Shown piece by piece: positions 13,516-14,764 of a DNA stretch of 14,764 nucleotides. The notes under the pieces were generated by a model, which saw nothing but the letters and a program-made list of their open reading frames with translations, did not search any database and was not told where the DNA came from. Location: contig JAQCNN010000065.1 of NCBI GenBank assembly GCA_028275005.1, positions 1-14,764 on the forward strand, given 5' to 3'. Numbering within the stretch: the first letter of the stretch is position 1; each line of letters opens with the position of its first letter. Both the position numbers and the translations under genes were made by a program. The stretch is from Salinirussus sp. (GTDB taxonomy: Archaea; Halobacteriota; Halobacteria; Halobacteriales; Haloarculaceae).

Positions 13516-13537
13516 ACCCGAGGTAAGACCGAACGGG

Positions 13538-13543
13538 TAAAAG
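13538..13543 (-). promoter_or_regulatory. TATA-like box of the CinA-like gene
   Basis: CTTTTA on the minus strand is centred about 25 bases before the ATG at 13515. It suggests independent transcription from the DUF5803-type gene that ends 69 bases upstream. Confidence 0.45.
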
Positions 13544-13584
13544 AGTCACCGACTCCCAGAGGTGCCGGCAGGCGGTGGCGGCCC

Positions 13585-14343
13585 CTACCGCATCCCCGGC
13601 GGCGGGCCGTCGTCAGTCGGGTCGTCCTCGTAGTCCACGTCGAGACCCAGTTCCTCGCGCTTTTCTTCGAGGTTGCGGATCTGCCTGAGGTAGTAGACCA
13701 GGCCGCCGGCGCCGAGTGTCACCGATATCACCGCGATCCCCCCGAAGATCCAGAGGTCGCGCTGGAGATAGTAACGAACGCTAATGCCGCCGTCCGAGAG
13801 GGTGTCCCACTGCAGTGTCATCCGGTCGTTGGCCACACTGGTCCGGTAGCCACCGGGGTCAGCGTGCGAGAGGACCGGGACACCGACACGCGTACTCGGC
13901 GGTAGCGTGACGCTGTACGACCCCTCGGCGAAGACCGGGAGGGCAAACTCGTTGCCAACCCGTTCGGCGGTGTAGCCGACCTTCCCGGTCTCGGCCGGGA
14001 GCGTGATCTGCGTGCGCTCGGCTTCCAGTGTCGCCGAGAGATTCCCCTCGGTGGCGTTCACGACGGTGCCGTTGGGGTACTGGAACTGCAGCGCCGAGAT
14101 CTGCACTGCCCCGTCGCCCCCGAGGGCGTCGCGCTGGAAGACCTCGACTGTCGAGGAGTTCGTCAGGTTCACTACAGTCCGGTAGGAGACGTCACTCACC
14201 TCGACTGCGACCGTCGCGTCCGTCTCCCAGTCGTACTCGGCGTCACCGCTCAGGTCCTCCTCGGAGACCTCGGTCGACCCGGCACAGCCGCTCAGCACGA
14301 GCACGACAAGCAGGCCGCCAAGTGCGAGTCTCCTGCGGTTCAT
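13585..14343 (-). CDS. DUF5803-type membrane-anchored lipoprotein
   Basis: The 252-residue product begins MNRRRLALGGLLVVLVLSGC. Its lipobox LSGC predicts cleavage before Cys20 and lipid attachment on the outer face. Residues about 21-195 form an extracellular, beta-rich domain with several Asn-x-Ser/Thr sites that haloarchaea could N-glycosylate (for example NLTNSST). A second hydrophobic helix follows, about 198-219 (WIFGGIAVISVTLGAGGLVY), then a charged cytoplasmic tail ending PPPGMR. The layout matches haloarchaeal DUF5803, function unknown. Its ATG overlaps the stop of the DUF2110-type gene by four bases, so the two are co-transcribed and translationally coupled. Confidence 0.82.
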   Translation of the reverse strand: MNRRRLALGGLLVVLVLSGCAGSTEVSEEDLSGDAEYDWETDATVAVEVSDVSYRTVVNLTNSSTVEVFQRDALGGDGAVQISALQFQYPNGTVVNATEGNLSATLEAERTQITLPAETGKVGYTAERVGNEFALPVFAEGSYSVTLPPSTRVGVPVLSHADPGGYRTSVANDRMTLQWDTLSDGGISVRYYLQRDLWIFGGIAVISVTLGAGGLVYYLRQIRNLEEKREELGLDVDYEDDPTDDGPPPGMR

Positions 14344-14764
14344 GACACGACAGCAAGCAGCTCCGACCGGAGGTAGCCGCCGATACTCGCCAGCAGCCCC
14401 GGCGGGTCGGTTCCCTCGGCACAGACGATACTCCCTTCGAGCAGGCCCAGCCGCTCGACGGTCAGGATGTCGTCGGCGTGACCGGCCCGGTTGACCGTCG
14501 CCCGTATCTCCGCACGGGTCGCGCTGTTGACGTTGACCCGCCCGGTCCCGCGGGTCCACCCGTAGAGCCGGTCCTGTTCCTCCTCGGCCAGCCGCGGCGG
14601 GTCACCGGGGACGAACCGCAACGGCAGGTGCTGGACGAGGCCGAACCGCTTGCGGACCTGCGTGGGTGACCCCCGACCGAGGCCGAGTTCGTCGGCGGGG
14701 ACCCTGACCTCACGGCCAGCATCGAGTACGACCCCGTCGTCGTCCCAGGATTCGAGCGTCCCGA
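14340..14764 (-). CDS. DUF2110-type archaeal protein, 5' end outside the window
   Basis: The last 140 residues are visible; the frame is open to the right edge and the true start lies beyond it. Readable parts include WDDDGVVLDAGREVRVP, SPTQVRKRFGLVQHLPLRFV, then LYGWTRGTGRVNVNSATRAE and ERLGLLEGSIVCAEGTDPPG. These match my memory of DUF2110, a family conserved in archaea and without settled function. A TTG at 14621 could serve as an internal start but conserved sequence continues upstream of it. It is followed, with a four-base overlap, by the DUF5803-type gene. In related genomes I expect the TFE-alpha gene upstream, but that is outside the window. Confidence 0.8.
   Translation of the reverse strand, partial: GTLESWDDDGVVLDAGREVRVPADELGLGRGSPTQVRKRFGLVQHLPLRFVPGDPPRLAEEEQDRLYGWTRGTGRVNVNSATRAEIRATVNRAGHADDILTVERLGLLEGSIVCAEGTDPPGLLASIGGYLRSELLAVVS

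Noticed and set aside
12541..13905. Long plus-strand open frame (454 codons) opposite the CinA-like and DUF5803-type genes
   Set aside because: It is a by-product of high GC content: it crosses several well-supported minus-strand genes and its translation is rich in Arg, Pro and His with no family pattern.

Overview
The window is chromosomal DNA of a halophilic archaeon (class Halobacteria). Base composition is very GC-rich, the predicted proteins are strongly acidic, the shikimate kinase is the archaeal GHMP type, and there is a two-domain Cdc48 ATPase. Most starts have an A/T-rich archaeal TATA-like box about 25-30 bases upstream, as expected for leaderless transcripts. Several neighbours belong to families known only from haloarchaea. 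I cannot name the genus from this sequence.

Layout. A short lipoprotein gene that looks interrupted (minus, 61-216) opens the window and diverges from tyrA (364-1095). tyrA overlaps an Rsm22-type methyltransferase gene (1092-2558), and surE follows (2642-3424). Facing surE is the minus-strand pair aroK-aroQ (5780 to 4613). A vapBC toxin-antitoxin pair (3719-4375) sits between surE and aroQ. Next come a small membrane protein (5886-6167), a DUF5796-type protein (6238-6687), a 44-residue zinc-finger protein (6715-6849, minus) and a Cdc48 ATPase (6954-9092). The rest is mostly minus strand: SRPBCC protein, small winged-helix protein, two-helix membrane protein, AbrB-PhoU regulator, ATP-NAD kinase-like protein, CinA-like protein, DUF5803-type lipoprotein and DUF2110-type protein (cut by the right edge). 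One 41-residue membrane protein (12680-12805, plus) lies among them.

Main discovery. The last ten codons of aroQ plus a stop occur twice: once in the intact gene (4613-4645) and once as an orphan tail 1071 bases away (3542-3574). The two copies encode the same ten residues. The orphan has host-like GC-rich codons, whereas the intact gene ends in A/T-richer codons. VapBC and A/T-richer DNA lie between them. This is the footprint of a site-specific element that entered the 3' end of a protein gene and restored it with its own copy of the tail. No recombinase is visible, so it is either a deletion remnant or a minimal element mobilised in trans.

Functions together. tyrA, aroQ and aroK serve aromatic amino acid synthesis. 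SurE, the ATP-NAD kinase-like protein and the CinA-like protein are nucleotide- or cofactor-related. Cdc48 handles protein unfolding, and the PhoU-AbrB protein and the small winged-helix protein are likely regulators. No rRNA, tRNA, CRISPR array or insertion sequence was recognised.
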